Assembly (NCBI GenBank): GCA_026005175.1
Contig: BPKO01000001.1
Coordinates: 1,059,236 to 1,123,235, forward strand
Direction: 5' to 3'
DNA: 64,000 bases
DNA from: Candidatus Tectimicrobiota bacterium
GTDB taxonomy: Bacteria; Tectomicrobia; Entotheonellia; Entotheonellales; Entotheonellaceae
The translations under genes were made by a program, and so were the position numbers. Shown piece by piece: positions 1 through 10,559 of the stretch. Numbering within the stretch: the first letter of the stretch is position 1; each line of letters starts with the position of its first letter. The notes beneath the pieces are model-generated. The model worked only from the letters and a program-made list of their open reading frames with translations. It was not told where the DNA came from and did not search any database.

Positions 1-2246
<2,246 letters not shown>

Positions 2247-2247
<1 letters not shown>

Positions 2248-2611
2248 TGCGTTCTACCCGTACCCGTCGTCAGGCTTCTGCCCGCGTGCGGCCGCGGGCG
2301 CCGCGGCCGCACGCCAAGGGAGCCCTGCTGACCACGCCGCGCCTGGCTTTGCCGTTGCTGCTGAGCGCCCTGGTCTTTGTGGCTCTGCTCGTGGCGGCGA
2401 TCTGTGGCGAGCGGGGCTTTGTGGCCGTGTGGCACGCGCAGCGGGAGGTGGCGCAGCTGGCGCAGGAGGTGCAAGACATCGAGGCCGAAAACCGCCGCTT
2501 GGGGGAAGAGATCCGGCGCCTGCGCAGCGACTTGCACTACATCGAGAACTCGCGCGCGAGGAGCTGGGACTGGTCCGGCCCGGCGAGCTCGTCTTTGAGT
2601 TCGCCGACTGA
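2247..2611 (+). CDS. ftsB: FtsB/DivIC-type septum formation protein (one frame break)
   Basis: Small bitopic division protein of the FtsB/DivIC family, which pairs with FtsL and FtsQ at the septum. The product has a basic N-terminus, one membrane segment at about residues 32-51 (LALPLLLSALVFVALLVAA) and a heptad-rich coiled coil at about 62-95. The conserved tail LAREELGLVRPGELVFEF is present but only after a frame change near 2549, where one base seems missing; the repaired gene ends at TGA 2609-2611, about 120 residues. It starts inside the eno stop codon, and the eno-ftsB order is found in many bacteria. Confidence 0.85.
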
Positions 2612-2618
2612 GGGGGAC

Positions 2619-2647
2619 TTGACAAGCCCCGGCCAGCTCGCTAGAAT
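2619..2647 (+). promoter_or_regulatory. Sigma-70-type promoter for the initiator tRNA
   Basis: TTGACA at 2619-2624 and TAGAAT at 2642-2647 are separated by exactly 17 bases. Transcription would begin near 2654, seven bases before the mature 5' end of the tRNA. A near-consensus promoter suits a highly expressed tRNA. Confidence 0.75.
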
Positions 2648-2660
2648 TGGGGGTGTCAGA

Positions 2661-2734
<74 letters not shown>

Positions 2735-2735
2735 T

Positions 2736-2794
2736 AAAAAGGGGACAGGCTACTTTTCCGGAAGAGGCCGAAAAAGTAGCCTGTCCCCTTTTTT
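2736..2794. repeat. GGGGACAGGCTAC palindrome, copy 1
   Basis: An inverted repeat whose arms are AAAAAGGGGACAGGCTAC (2736 on) and its complement ending in a T run at 2794, with about 13 bases of loop. It lies between the tRNA and the convergent DUF167 gene, and its outer edge overlaps that gene's stop codon. The strong stem with A and T tracts on both sides could act as a bidirectional terminator. Two more copies lie at 3078-3134 and 5696-5755. Confidence 0.85.
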
Positions 2795-3056
2795 AGCTCA
2801 GGCGTGCCAGCGCCGCCTCGGTGGTGAGCCCTGCAATGGCCACCACTTTGCGGCGCGAGCGCTGGCCCTGCAGCACGCGCACGGCGCTTTTGGCCACTCC
2901 CAGGGTGTGCGCCAGCAGCTCTCTTAGCGCCTCGTTGGCCGCCCCTGCCACCGGCGGCGCCGCGATGCGCACCACCAGCACGCCGTTTTCTAAGCCCACC
3001 ACTTCGCTGCGCGCCGCCCCGGGCCTAACCCGCACCGCAATTCTTGCTTCCACCAT
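2793..3056 (-). CDS. DUF167 / YggU-family protein
   Basis: Small conserved protein of the DUF167 (YggU) family, whose biochemical role is not established. The 87-residue product reads RIAVRVRPGAARSEVVG near the N-terminus and GAANEALRELLAHTLGV in the middle, the two diagnostic stretches of the family. I chose ATG 3056 because it gives the normal family length and has a GGGAGAGGG ribosome site. The stop at 2793-2795 lies in the first palindromic repeat. It is the last gene of a minus-strand set that includes the two upstream genes. Confidence 0.85.
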   Translation of the reverse strand: MVEARIAVRVRPGAARSEVVGLENGVLVVRIAAPPVAGAANEALRELLAHTLGVAKSAVRVLQGQRSRRKVVAIAGLTTEAALARLS

Positions 3057-3077
3057 ACCCTCTCCCATAAAGGCCAT

Positions 3078-3134
3078 AAAGGGGACAGGCTGCTTTTCTA
3101 CAGCACAGCGCAAAAAGTAACCTGTCCCCTTTTT
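3078..3134. repeat. GGGGACAGGCTGC palindrome, copy 2
   Basis: The arms AAAGGGGACAGGCTGCTTTT (3078-3097) and AAAAAGTAACCTGTCCCC followed by T (3112 on) pair across a short loop. Two arm positions differ from copies 1 and 3. It sits between the DUF167 start and the stop of the next minus-strand gene. Confidence 0.85.
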
Positions 3135-3178
3135 ATCTGCCACGGCGGAACAGGGAGCAAGGCCTTGTTCCGAGATCC

Positions 3179-3667
3179 TCAATCGGGACCCCGGCCCCGC
3201 TCGGCGATGGTCCGCACCACCTTTTCGAGGCGGGGGCAGAACGCTGGAGCAAGGGTGTAGCGCGCATACGCAGTATGTAACGTATACTGCCTAACCGGGA
3301 AGAGAATCCCAACCGAGTACAAGCATTCGATGGCGGTGATGCGGTTGAGGTCGCCCCATCTGAGGCGGCATTTCCGCAGCGGGAAGAAACACCCACCGCC
3401 CCGGATCGTCGGGATAACCATGGACAGGCCATCCTGATCGAACGCGAGGAAAGTTCGAAACCGCAACCAGCCCTGGAGGAAAGCGAGGCTGCCGCCCATA
3501 ACCCCTGGCAGGGAGATAAAGAGTATCGCCAGCAGCAGATCGCCCGTGCCCTGGTGGCGGACGACGAAAGGAAAAGCAATGCCGGTCAGCAGCACGCCGA
3601 GGCTCAAGAGAACCATCAGGCCGCTTGCCCACCGCGAGGGACGCACAACCACAGGCCGGTTCTGCAT
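3179..3667 (-). CDS. Putative membrane protein, two transmembrane segments
   Basis: A 162-residue protein with no family I can name. Two hydrophobic segments (about residues 14-34 and 44-66) form a hairpin in the membrane, followed by a soluble domain rich in beta-type residues (RFRTFLAFDQDGLSM, CFFPLRKCRLRWGDLNRI). This layout resembles bacterial PH-like membrane proteins, but I cannot confirm that. ATG 3667 has a strong AGGAGG site. It lies 56 bases downstream of the cyclase gene on the same strand and may be co-transcribed with it. Confidence 0.6.
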   Translation of the reverse strand: MQNRPVVVRPSRWASGLMVLLSLGVLLTGIAFPFVVRHQGTGDLLLAILFISLPGVMGGSLAFLQGWLRFRTFLAFDQDGLSMVIPTIRGGGCFFPLRKCRLRWGDLNRITAIECLYSVGILFPVRQYTLHTAYARYTLAPAFCPRLEKVVRTIAERGRGPD

Positions 3668-3723
3668 TGCGCCTGCCTCCTGGTGTGTTTGTCAGCGGCC
3701 AGCGCAGGACGCCCGCATCTGAG

Positions 3724-5676
3724 CTACGCCTGCCGAAGGCCCTCAGGCGCCTCGCCAGGGCGAGGGCGCAGGCCGATCAGGAGATAGGTTTGCAGCGCCT
3801 CAGCGATCCCTTTAACGTGGATGGGGGCCTGCGGCGCCAATATGAATTCTTCGCCCAGCACCGCCGCCGCCGCCTCTGAGACCACGATCTGGCCACCTCT
3901 CGCGGCGCTGCACAGCCGCGAGGCGATGTTGACGGTGCTGCCGATTGCCGTGTACTCCATACGCTGGGGAGTCCCCACCCGGCCCACCACGGCCTCTCCA
4001 CGGTGGATGCCGATCCCCACCTGCCGACCGCTGGGATGGTCCCGCAGCCCTTCCTGGATGGCCCAGGCAGTACGCGCCGCGCGCCGGGTGTGGTCGGGCT
4101 GGCTCAGGGGGGCGTTGAACAGCACCAGGATCGCGTCTCCGATGAACTTGTCCAGGGTCCCCTCGTGGGCGAAGGTACAGTCCACCATGATCCGGAGCAA
4201 GGCGTTGAGCTGGTTCAGGACTTCTTCTGGAGAGAACCGTTCCGAAAACGCGGTAAAGCCCCGGATATCGGCGAAGAGCACCGTCACCTCCTGGCGCACG
4301 CCGCCGAGGGCGAGGGCCCGGGCCTCGGGCTCCTGGACCAACTGGGCCACGACCGCCCGCGGGACATAGCGCCCGAAGAGATCGGTGATCCGGAGCCTTG
4401 CCCTCACCTCGCCCCAGTAGCGATAGCCACCGGCTGCCAGGCCGCCTGCCAGGGCTGCGGCCGGCGCGAGTACCAGGTCCGGGAGCCAGCCGGCGCGATA
4501 CAGGGCAACGGCGACCGCGAAGTACGCCGCCAGTAGCGCCGCAATGCCGAAAGCGGCGGCCACGGGCCGCAGCAGCCCGCCTGCCAGTGCCGCAATCAGG
4601 GCCAGCAGCACGGGCGCCATCCATAGGGCCCAGAGGGGCAAGGGGCGCATGAAACGCGAGCGCAGTACCGTAGCCAGCGCCGCCGCTACGGTCTCTGCGG
4701 CCGCGACCCTGGTGGCGCTAGTAGGCACCACATAGGTGTCGGCAGCGGGATCCACGTCGGCGTCGAAGCCGATCACCACGATTTTGCTTGCCAGGTGTGC
4801 CCTTGTCTTGCCCACATCCACGTAGGAGATCCGAGGGAGGGTAGAGGGCGGGATCGCGTAGTTGATCCAGAAGGCGGCCGGCGCGATCAAGGGCGACTTG
4901 CTAAGGAAGGGTAGCCACGGAATGCACCTCTCGCCCAGGGGATAAGGGAGCGGCAGGCGTCCATCGGCGCGCCACGCCGCCGGCAGCGCCCTCCCTGCCG
5001 GCATGCGCCGCTGCCAGACGGCGGCGATGCCCGCGCGCTTGACCTGCTCGGCCACCTCGTCGGAGTCCAGCGGTGGCAGGCCCAGCGCCGCCCGCGCGAG
5101 GCGCAGGGGCATGGACTCGTGCAACCCGTCGACCGCGGCGCTGACCAGTGGATAGAGCCGGGATTCGTAGAAGCCGTCCGCGTTAGGGCGCATGTTGAGG
5201 AGGTTGTGGGCGATCACCGGGCGGTATCGGCGCAAGCGCTCCGGCGGCCAGTCTCCGGGCAGCCAGACGTCGCGCACCAGCCTGCCGCTGGCGTCGAGAG
5301 CCAGCATCTGGTCGAGCAGCCACGGGATCCGCGACGCCGGGTCCACGCCGCTGTCGGCCAGCATACGGGTGTCGGCCACAAGGCGCGCGCCCGCGTTCAG
5401 CAACACGCGATAAAGCTGCAGGTCTTGCTCGAACGCCGGGAGGCCGCCCAGGGCCGAGAAGGATCTCGCGTCGAACAGAACCAGCTGGATCTCACCCGCA
5501 TCTGCCCTGATTCCCAAGCGCGGCCCTTCCTCGGCCAGGAACACATAGTCATTTGCCGCGACCTGCAGGCGCTCCAGGGGAGCGACGCCGACGAAGAGGA
5601 CGAACAAGAGGACAAGCCCTTCGGCACCCAGGCCGATCAGGCCCGCCGCCAGCGCCGCTTTCCAGCCCCGAGCCAT
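3724..5676 (-). CDS. CHASE2-domain class III adenylate/guanylate cyclase
   Basis: Membrane-bound cyclic-nucleotide synthase with an extracytoplasmic sensor. A membrane segment at about residues 8-30 is followed by a CHASE2 domain (about 35-330; LVLFDARSFSALGG, VVIGFDADVDPAADTYVVP), three membrane helices (about 340-415) and a C-terminal class III catalytic domain (about 450-640). The two metal-binding aspartates are in VLFADIRGFTAF and LDKFIGDAILVLFN, and the transition-state Asn/Arg in EYTAIGSTVNIASRLC. The Lys/Thr pair at the base-recognition positions (DKFIGD, EYTAIG) is typical of class IIIb adenylate cyclases. I chose ATG 5676, which has a GAGGGG site, over a TTG 21 bases upstream. The signal sensed is unknown. 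Confidence 0.88.
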   Translation of the reverse strand: MARGWKAALAAGLIGLGAEGLVLLFVLFVGVAPLERLQVAANDYVFLAEEGPRLGIRADAGEIQLVLFDARSFSALGGLPAFEQDLQLYRVLLNAGARLVADTRMLADSGVDPASRIPWLLDQMLALDASGRLVRDVWLPGDWPPERLRRYRPVIAHNLLNMRPNADGFYESRLYPLVSAAVDGLHESMPLRLARAALGLPPLDSDEVAEQVKRAGIAAVWQRRMPAGRALPAAWRADGRLPLPYPLGERCIPWLPFLSKSPLIAPAAFWINYAIPPSTLPRISYVDVGKTRAHLASKIVVIGFDADVDPAADTYVVPTSATRVAAAETVAAALATVLRSRFMRPLPLWALWMAPVLLALIAALAGGLLRPVAAAFGIAALLAAYFAVAVALYRAGWLPDLVLAPAAALAGGLAAGGYRYWGEVRARLRITDLFGRYVPRAVVAQLVQEPEARALALGGVRQEVTVLFADIRGFTAFSERFSPEEVLNQLNALLRIMVDCTFAHEGTLDKFIGDAILVLFNAPLSQPDHTRRAARTAWAIQEGLRDHPSGRQVGIGIHRGEAVVGRVGTPQRMEYTAIGSTVNIASRLCSAARGGQIVVSEAAAAVLGEEFILAPQAPIHVKGIAEALQTYLLIGLRPRPGEAPEGLRQA

Positions 5677-5695
5677 CGGCACACCCCTCGCAAGC

Positions 5696-5755
5696 AAAAA
5701 AGGGGACAGGCTACTTTTTCACGGCATAGCGCAAAAAGTAGCCTGTCCCCTTTTT
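5696..5755. repeat. GGGGACAGGCTAC palindrome, copy 3
   Basis: Arms AAAAAAGGGGACAGGCTAC (5696 on) and AAAAAGTAGCCTGTCCCC plus T run (5733-5755), almost identical to copy 1. It separates the cyclase start from tRNA-Leu and would terminate the tRNA transcript that reads into it. Confidence 0.85.
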
Positions 5756-5757
5756 CA

Positions 5758-5842
5758 TGCCGAAGGGGGGATTTGAACCCCCACGCCCGGTTGGGCACCA
5801 CCCCCTCAAGATGGCGTGTCTACCAAGTTCCACCACTTCGGC
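5758..5842 (-). tRNA. tRNA-Leu (GAG)
   Basis: An 85-nt class II tRNA with acceptor stem GCCGAAG/CTTCGGC, a long variable arm (GCCCAACCGGGC region) and a T arm GGGGG-TTCAAAT-CCCCC. The anticodon stem CCATC/GGTGG encloses the loop TTGAGGG, giving anticodon GAG (5805-5807 on the plus strand). CCA is not encoded. It follows tpiA and secG, a neighbourhood seen in many bacteria. Confidence 0.93.
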
Positions 5843-5885
5843 AGGGCTACCGTATTTTTAGCTTAGCGAGTGGGCCGCCGGGTTG

Positions 5886-6251
5886 TCAACGGCTTTCTTG
5901 CCCGCCCGTTTCCGCGGGTTGCGGCGCTTCCCCGGCCGGCGACATGGGCTGCGGCGCCGTCTCGGTCATCGGCGCCGTCTCGGTCATCGGCGCCGTCTCG
6001 GGCAAGGTGGAACGCTGCCGGGCATGCGAGGAGAGATAGGCCAGGGCTAGCGAGGTGAGCATGAAAATGGTCGCGGCAATGGTGGTCAGACGCGACAGAA
6101 ACGTCGCCGGCCCGCGGCCGCCAAAGAGGGTCTGCGAGCTGCCGCCCCCAAAGGTGGCGCCCAGCGATTGCCCTTTGCCAACTTGTAGCAGCACCACCAG
6201 GATGAGAAAGAGCGAGACAAGGACGTGCAGGATGACCAAGAGTGCGGTCAC
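5886..6251 (-). CDS. secG: SecG, preprotein translocase subunit
   Basis: Third subunit of the SecYEG inner-membrane translocon. The 121-residue protein has two membrane segments (about residues 3-22 and 54-74) separated by the SecG signature GKGQSLGATFGGGSSQTLFG. It starts at GTG 6251, which overlaps the tpiA stop (GTGA), so the two are translationally coupled. The tail after the second helix is low-complexity (TETAPM repeats) and longer than usual. Confidence 0.95.
   Translation of the reverse strand: MTALLVILHVLVSLFLILVVLLQVGKGQSLGATFGGGSSQTLFGGRGPATFLSRLTTIAATIFMLTSLALAYLSSHARQRSTLPETAPMTETAPMTETAPQPMSPAGEAPQPAETGGQESR
5953..6001. repeat. 18-bp tandem repeat inside secG
   Basis: The unit GGCGCCGTCTCGGTCATC occurs at 5953-5970 and 5971-5988, followed by a 13-base partial copy. 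It encodes the TETAPM hexapeptide repeat in the C-terminal tail of SecG. Being a multiple of three, copy changes keep the frame. Confidence 0.9.
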
Positions 6252-7024
6252 GACCCCTTTCCTCCACGACGCACGATGGCGGCAAACGAGGCGGCGTCGA
6301 GGCTGGCGCCGCCCACCAGCGCCCCGTCGATGTCGGCTTCTGCCATCAGCGCGGCAATATTGTCAGGCTTGACGCTTCCCCCGTACTGGATGCGCACCGC
6401 CTCGGCTACCGCCTCCCCCCAGCGCCGCGCCAGCAAGGTGCGAATGTGGCGGTGCACTTCCTGCGCCTGCGCCGGCGTCGCCGTCACCCCAGTGCCAATG
6501 GCCCACACCGGCTCGTAAGCGATGACCACCTGCGCGGCGCTGGCCGCAGTGCAGGCGGCCAGCCCGCGCTCTACTTGCTGCGCCACCACGGCAAACGTCT
6601 GCCCTGCTTGCCGCTGCGCCAGGGATTCGCCAACGCAAACGATGGGGCGCAGGCCGGCGCGCAGCACCGCCTCGACTTTCTTGCCCACCGCCTCGTCGGT
6701 TTCCCCGAAGTACTGGCGCCGCTCGGAGTGGCCAACGATCACGTAAGTACAGCCTACATCGGCCAGCAGCGGCGCCGACACCTCTCCGGTGTAGGCCCCC
6801 TCGTCGATCCAGAAGACGTCCTGCGCCGCCAGGGACAACGCCGTGGCCCGCAGCCGCTCGCCCAGCGGCGCCAGCGCAGTAAAAGGCGGCGCCAGCACCA
6901 CTTCTACCGTATCAGTGTCAGGGCACAGGCGCAGGAAGTCGGTGACGAATTGCTGCGCCTCGGCCACCGTCTTGTGGAGCTTCCAGTTGGCAGCAATGAT
7001 CGGCCGTCGTGCAGAAGCGGGCAT
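6248..7024 (-). CDS. tpiA: Triosephosphate isomerase
   Basis: Interconverts dihydroxyacetone phosphate and glyceraldehyde-3-phosphate in the cytosol. The 258 residues show the substrate lysine in AANWKLHK, the catalytic histidine in VIVGHSERRQYF, the catalytic glutamate in IAYEPVWAIGTG and the phosphate-binding YGGSVKPDN. Length and motif spacing are normal. ATG 7024 is the only start that fits. The stop overlaps the secG start. Confidence 0.97.
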   Translation of the reverse strand: MPASARRPIIAANWKLHKTVAEAQQFVTDFLRLCPDTDTVEVVLAPPFTALAPLGERLRATALSLAAQDVFWIDEGAYTGEVSAPLLADVGCTYVIVGHSERRQYFGETDEAVGKKVEAVLRAGLRPIVCVGESLAQRQAGQTFAVVAQQVERGLAACTAASAAQVVIAYEPVWAIGTGVTATPAQAQEVHRHIRTLLARRWGEAVAEAVRIQYGGSVKPDNIAALMAEADIDGALVGGASLDAASFAAIVRRGGKGS

Positions 7025-7108
7025 GGCGGAGCCTCGTACTGGCCTGCGGCGTGGAAACGCGTCTTGCGTCTAAGTATAGCGGAGCGCGGCGGCGGCGGCC
7101 AGCCCCGC

Positions 7109-9250
7109 TCAGCGCACCCGTTTGCGGCGCTGGGTGAGGTAGTCGACAAGGACGTAGTCGCCGATGTCCTCCGGAGAGGTGAAAAAGACGCGGCCGCGGT
7201 TGAGGCGCGCCAGTTCGTGAACGAAGCGCTCCATGTAGTAGTCCTGCCCGAGCATGAAGGTGTTGATGACGATGCCGCGCTGCGTGCAGCGCTTCACTTC
7301 TTTGAGGGTCTCGGTGAGGGTGCGCTGCGAAGGCGGATACTCCAAGCAGATCTTGTTGTGGCGCATGTGGGCCGTGGGCTCGCCGTCGGTGATCAGGATC
7401 ACCTGCTTGTTGCTGGCACGCTGGCGGGCAAAGATGCGCTCGGCCACCTGCAAGCCGGCCTGGATGTTGGTAAAGGCCTGCGGCACCTCGACGCGTCCGG
7501 CCACCACGTCGGTGGTGTCGATCTGCAGGTCGAGGTAGCCCATGGGGTTGTAGTACATGTCGCTGTACATGAAGGGGAAAAAGCCAAAGGGCTTGGGGGT
7601 CAGGTAAGGCAGGTCTTCCAGCTTGATCTCGTGGGCGTAGGTGTAAAAGCCGACAATGTGCAGGGTGTCGCGGGGAAACTGAGAGCGGATGAGGGCGTCG
7701 AGGGCCAGGGCCACTTTCTTGGCGGCGGCAAAGCGCTGGAAGCGCTCCATGGAGCCACTCATGTCCAGCAGCAGCACCGTGGCGCAACGCGACACCGCCT
7801 CGCGGCTGTGCACTTCGAAGTCTTCGGGGGTGAGGCGCAGCGGCAGGCGCGCCTGCCGCTGTACGGCGTTGAACACCGTGCGCGGCAGGTGCAAGTCGAA
7901 GGGATCCCCAAACTCGTAGGCCTTGGTTTCTTCCAGGCGCTGGCTGCCAGGGCCGCGCTGGCGCCGGGGGTGGGCGCCAAAGGGGTCGCGGCGGATCGAG
8001 GCAAAGATGTCCAGGAGGGCCTTGTGGGCGATTTGGCGGATACCGCGCGCGGTCAGCTCCAGCTTCTCGGCGCTGCGGCGCACGTAGCCCCGGCGCTCAA
8101 GCTGCTCGGCCAGCTCCTGCAAGGCGCGAAAGTGCGAGGACGCCTCGTCGCCCAGCACCTGCTGTACCGTTTCGGCAGCGATGTCTTCGAGGTGCTCCTG
8201 CCACAGGGCGCGCTCGAGCTGGGCTTCCAGGGCTTTCATGGCGTGCAGCTGCTCCATGAGCTCCAGGGCTTCCGGCAGCGGCAGCGCTTCCTCGCCGCGG
8301 AAGGGCCAGCCGGCATCGCGTTGCCGCAGGTAGGCCTGCAGGTGGGCCATGAGCCGCTGCAGGGTCTGTTGCAGTTCCTCGTCGGCAAAGAGCTGCGTCA
8401 GGAGCTGCTGCAGTTCCTGGCGCATGGCCGGGCTCATGCTGTTGAGCAGCGTCTGCATGGCCTGCATGCCTTGCGCCAGCTGGGCCAGAAAGGCCTCCAG
8501 GTCGGCCGGGGTGTCGGGAGGCAAGAGGTCGCGGTAGCGGTCGCGGAAGGCCTGGAAGTCGGCGCTTTCGCCCGCGGCGCGCCGGTCCAAAAGGCGCGTG
8601 AGGTCGGCCAGCATCTGGTGCAGGCGCTGCATGTCGGCCGCACTCGTGTCCTGGAGCTGCGCTTTGAGGGAGCGAAACAGCGCCTGCGCCGCCTGCTGCT
8701 GTAGGGACTGGAGCAGGGCGGCAAAGTCCTCCCGCGCCTGGCGATCCACGAAGTCGTACTGCTGCAAGTGACGCAGCCGCTCGGCCAGCCGCGGCGGCAG
8801 GTGGTCGAGGACGCCGCGCCGCTCGGCCACCAGCTCTTCCATCTCCTGCACGGCGCGCATCTCGTTGGCGCGCTGCTGGGCGTCGGTGATGCCTTGCGCC
8901 TCTAGGGCGGCCAGGCGCTGGCGGGTGGCCGCGAGCTGGGCTTCCAGGGTCTGGCGTTCGCGGGCCACGATGTCGTCGAGGCGACGCCGGATGTCTTCGA
9001 CCACGCCGTCGGGGGCGTAGCGCTGCAAGAGCTGCTCGCGGCGGCGGCGCAGCTGCTGCAGCAGGTCCTGCAGGCCGTACAGCCGGCGGCCGCGGGCGTC
9101 CCACATGCCCTGCTGCAAGAGACGGCGCAGGGCCTGCCGCAGGTCCCCGCCGCGCAGGAGGGCATCGCCCAAGTGTTCCAGCACGTCTTCGGGGCGCGGC
9201 GGCACAAAGTCCTGGGTGTTGTCCCACTGGGAATAACGGTAGCGGATCAT
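7109..9250 (-). CDS. VWA-domain protein with long helical N-terminal region
   Basis: A 713-residue cytoplasmic protein. About 460 residues of charged, Gln/Arg/Leu-rich helix (repeated LRQALRRLLQQ-like stretches) precede a von Willebrand factor A domain at about 480-705. The metal-ion-dependent adhesion site is intact: LLLDMSGSMERF, the threonine region after GYLDLQIDTTD, and ILITDGEPTAH. Such proteins usually work with a MoxR-type AAA+ ATPase, but none is adjacent here. ATG 9250 (AGAAGGGGG site) is preferred to an upstream TTG. It is transcribed divergently from the acyl-CoA dehydrogenase. The cellular substrate is unknown. Confidence 0.8.
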   Translation of the reverse strand: MIRYRYSQWDNTQDFVPPRPEDVLEHLGDALLRGGDLRQALRRLLQQGMWDARGRRLYGLQDLLQQLRRRREQLLQRYAPDGVVEDIRRRLDDIVARERQTLEAQLAATRQRLAALEAQGITDAQQRANEMRAVQEMEELVAERRGVLDHLPPRLAERLRHLQQYDFVDRQAREDFAALLQSLQQQAAQALFRSLKAQLQDTSAADMQRLHQMLADLTRLLDRRAAGESADFQAFRDRYRDLLPPDTPADLEAFLAQLAQGMQAMQTLLNSMSPAMRQELQQLLTQLFADEELQQTLQRLMAHLQAYLRQRDAGWPFRGEEALPLPEALELMEQLHAMKALEAQLERALWQEHLEDIAAETVQQVLGDEASSHFRALQELAEQLERRGYVRRSAEKLELTARGIRQIAHKALLDIFASIRRDPFGAHPRRQRGPGSQRLEETKAYEFGDPFDLHLPRTVFNAVQRQARLPLRLTPEDFEVHSREAVSRCATVLLLDMSGSMERFQRFAAAKKVALALDALIRSQFPRDTLHIVGFYTYAHEIKLEDLPYLTPKPFGFFPFMYSDMYYNPMGYLDLQIDTTDVVAGRVEVPQAFTNIQAGLQVAERIFARQRASNKQVILITDGEPTAHMRHNKICLEYPPSQRTLTETLKEVKRCTQRGIVINTFMLGQDYYMERFVHELARLNRGRVFFTSPEDIGDYVLVDYLTQRRKRVR

Positions 9251-9342
9251 GCCGGGGATCCCCCTTCTGAGGAGGTGCGCCAAGCGGGCTGCCTCTGAGG
9301 CGACTCTTACCAGCTCGGGCGGCCCAAGTCAACTGCGGCGGC

Positions 9343-9371
9343 TTGACGGCTCGCTGGCCCTGGCCTATACT
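9343..9371 (+). promoter_or_regulatory. Sigma-70-type promoter for the acyl-CoA dehydrogenase operon
   Basis: TTGACG at 9343-9348 and TATACT at 9366-9371 with a 17-base spacer, 37 bases before the ATG of the acyl-CoA dehydrogenase. It lies in the gap between two divergent genes. Confidence 0.75.
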
Positions 9372-9407
9372 GGCCGCCAGCGGCAACCCGGTGCGTGGGG
9401 AAAGGGC

Positions 9408-10550
9408 ATGATCGGTTTTCACTTAACACCCGAACAGGAAGAACTGCGGCGGCTGGCGCGGCGCTTTGCCCAGCAGGAAATTGCGCCCGTGGCGGCTGCC
9501 TACGACCGCTCCGGCGACTATCCCTGGGAGATCATCAAAAAAGGCCACGAGATCGGCCTGCTCAACGAAAGCATTCCCACCGAGTACGGGGGCGGCGGCA
9601 TGGGGGTGCTGGAAGCCTGCCTCATTGCCGAGGAGCTGTCGGCGGCCTGCGCCGGCATGGCCACCAACTTCATGGCCAACACCCTGGCCACCAACCCCAT
9701 TGTCTTGGCCGGCACGCCAGAGCAGAAGGCCCACTTTCTCTTGCCCTTTACCGCCTCGCCGCAGATGGCGGCCTTTTGCCTCACTGAGCCCAGCGGCGGC
9801 TCGGATGTGGCCGCCATGCTCAGCACCGTGCGCCGCGACGGCGACACCTACGTGCTCAACGGCACCAAGACCTTCATCAGCAACGGCAGCGTTGCCAGCC
9901 TATACACGGTGTTTGCCACGCTCGACCCCAAGCTCAAGCACCGCGGCATCTGTGCCTTTGCCCTGCCGGCGACCACCCCCGGGGTGCGCGCCGGCCGCAA
10001 GCTGGAAAAAATGGGCCAGCGCTGTGCCGACACCGCCGAGGTGGTCTTCGAGGAGGTGCGGCTACCCCGCTTCAGCCTGCTTGGCGCCGAAGGCGAGGGC
10101 TTTAAAATTGCCATGCAGACTCTTGACCGCACGCGGCCGCTCATTGCCGCCCAAGCCGTGGGGTTGGCCCGTGCCGCCATGGAGGCGGCCATCGAATACG
10201 CCAAGCACCGCGTGCAGTTCGGCGTGCCGATTGCCCGTCACCAGGCCATTCAGTTCATGCTTGCCGACATGGCCACCGACATCGAAGCCGCCCGCCTGCT
10301 CGCCTGGCAGTCGGCGTGGCTGGCCGACCAGGGCCGGCGCCAGACGCGGGAGTCGGCCATCGCCAAGCTCTTTGCCACCGACATGTGCATGCGCGTCACC
10401 ACCGATGCGGTGCAGATCTTTGGCGGCTACGGCTACATGACCGAGTTTCCCGTCGAGAAGTACATGCGCGACGCCAAGCTCCTGCAGATCTACGAGGGGA
10501 CGAACCAGATCCAGCGGCTGGTCATTGCCCGCCACACTTTGGGCGAGTAG
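9408..10550 (+). CDS. Acyl-CoA dehydrogenase
   Basis: FAD-dependent enzyme that introduces the alpha-beta double bond into an acyl-CoA and passes electrons to ETF. The 380 residues cover the whole family: N-terminal helices (IGFHLTPEQEELRRLARRF), the FAD-contact motif FCLTEPSGGSDVAAM, the NGTKTFISNG segment, and the C-terminal four-helix domain with HRVQFGVPIARHQAIQF and FGGYGYMTEFPVEKYMRDAK. The catalytic base is the glutamate in IYEGTNQIQRL, the short-chain type position. Substrate chain length cannot be told. The amidohydrolase gene follows after nine bases, so the pair is likely an operon driven by the promoter at 9343. Confidence 0.93.
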   Translation: MIGFHLTPEQEELRRLARRFAQQEIAPVAAAYDRSGDYPWEIIKKGHEIGLLNESIPTEYGGGGMGVLEACLIAEELSAACAGMATNFMANTLATNPIVLAGTPEQKAHFLLPFTASPQMAAFCLTEPSGGSDVAAMLSTVRRDGDTYVLNGTKTFISNGSVASLYTVFATLDPKLKHRGICAFALPATTPGVRAGRKLEKMGQRCADTAEVVFEEVRLPRFSLLGAEGEGFKIAMQTLDRTRPLIAAQAVGLARAAMEAAIEYAKHRVQFGVPIARHQAIQFMLADMATDIEAARLLAWQSAWLADQGRRQTRESAIAKLFATDMCMRVTTDAVQIFGGYGYMTEFPVEKYMRDAKLLQIYEGTNQIQRLVIARHTLGE

Positions 10551-10559
10551 CCGGCAGCC

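Noticed and set aside
2736-5755. A CRISPR array from the three palindromes
   Set aside because: Only three copies with very unequal spacing, separated by genes, and no cas genes.
6242-8704. An 820-residue open frame on the plus strand
   Set aside because: It lies opposite tpiA and the VWA gene and is only the reverse reading of their GC-rich codons; no domain or ribosome site supports it.
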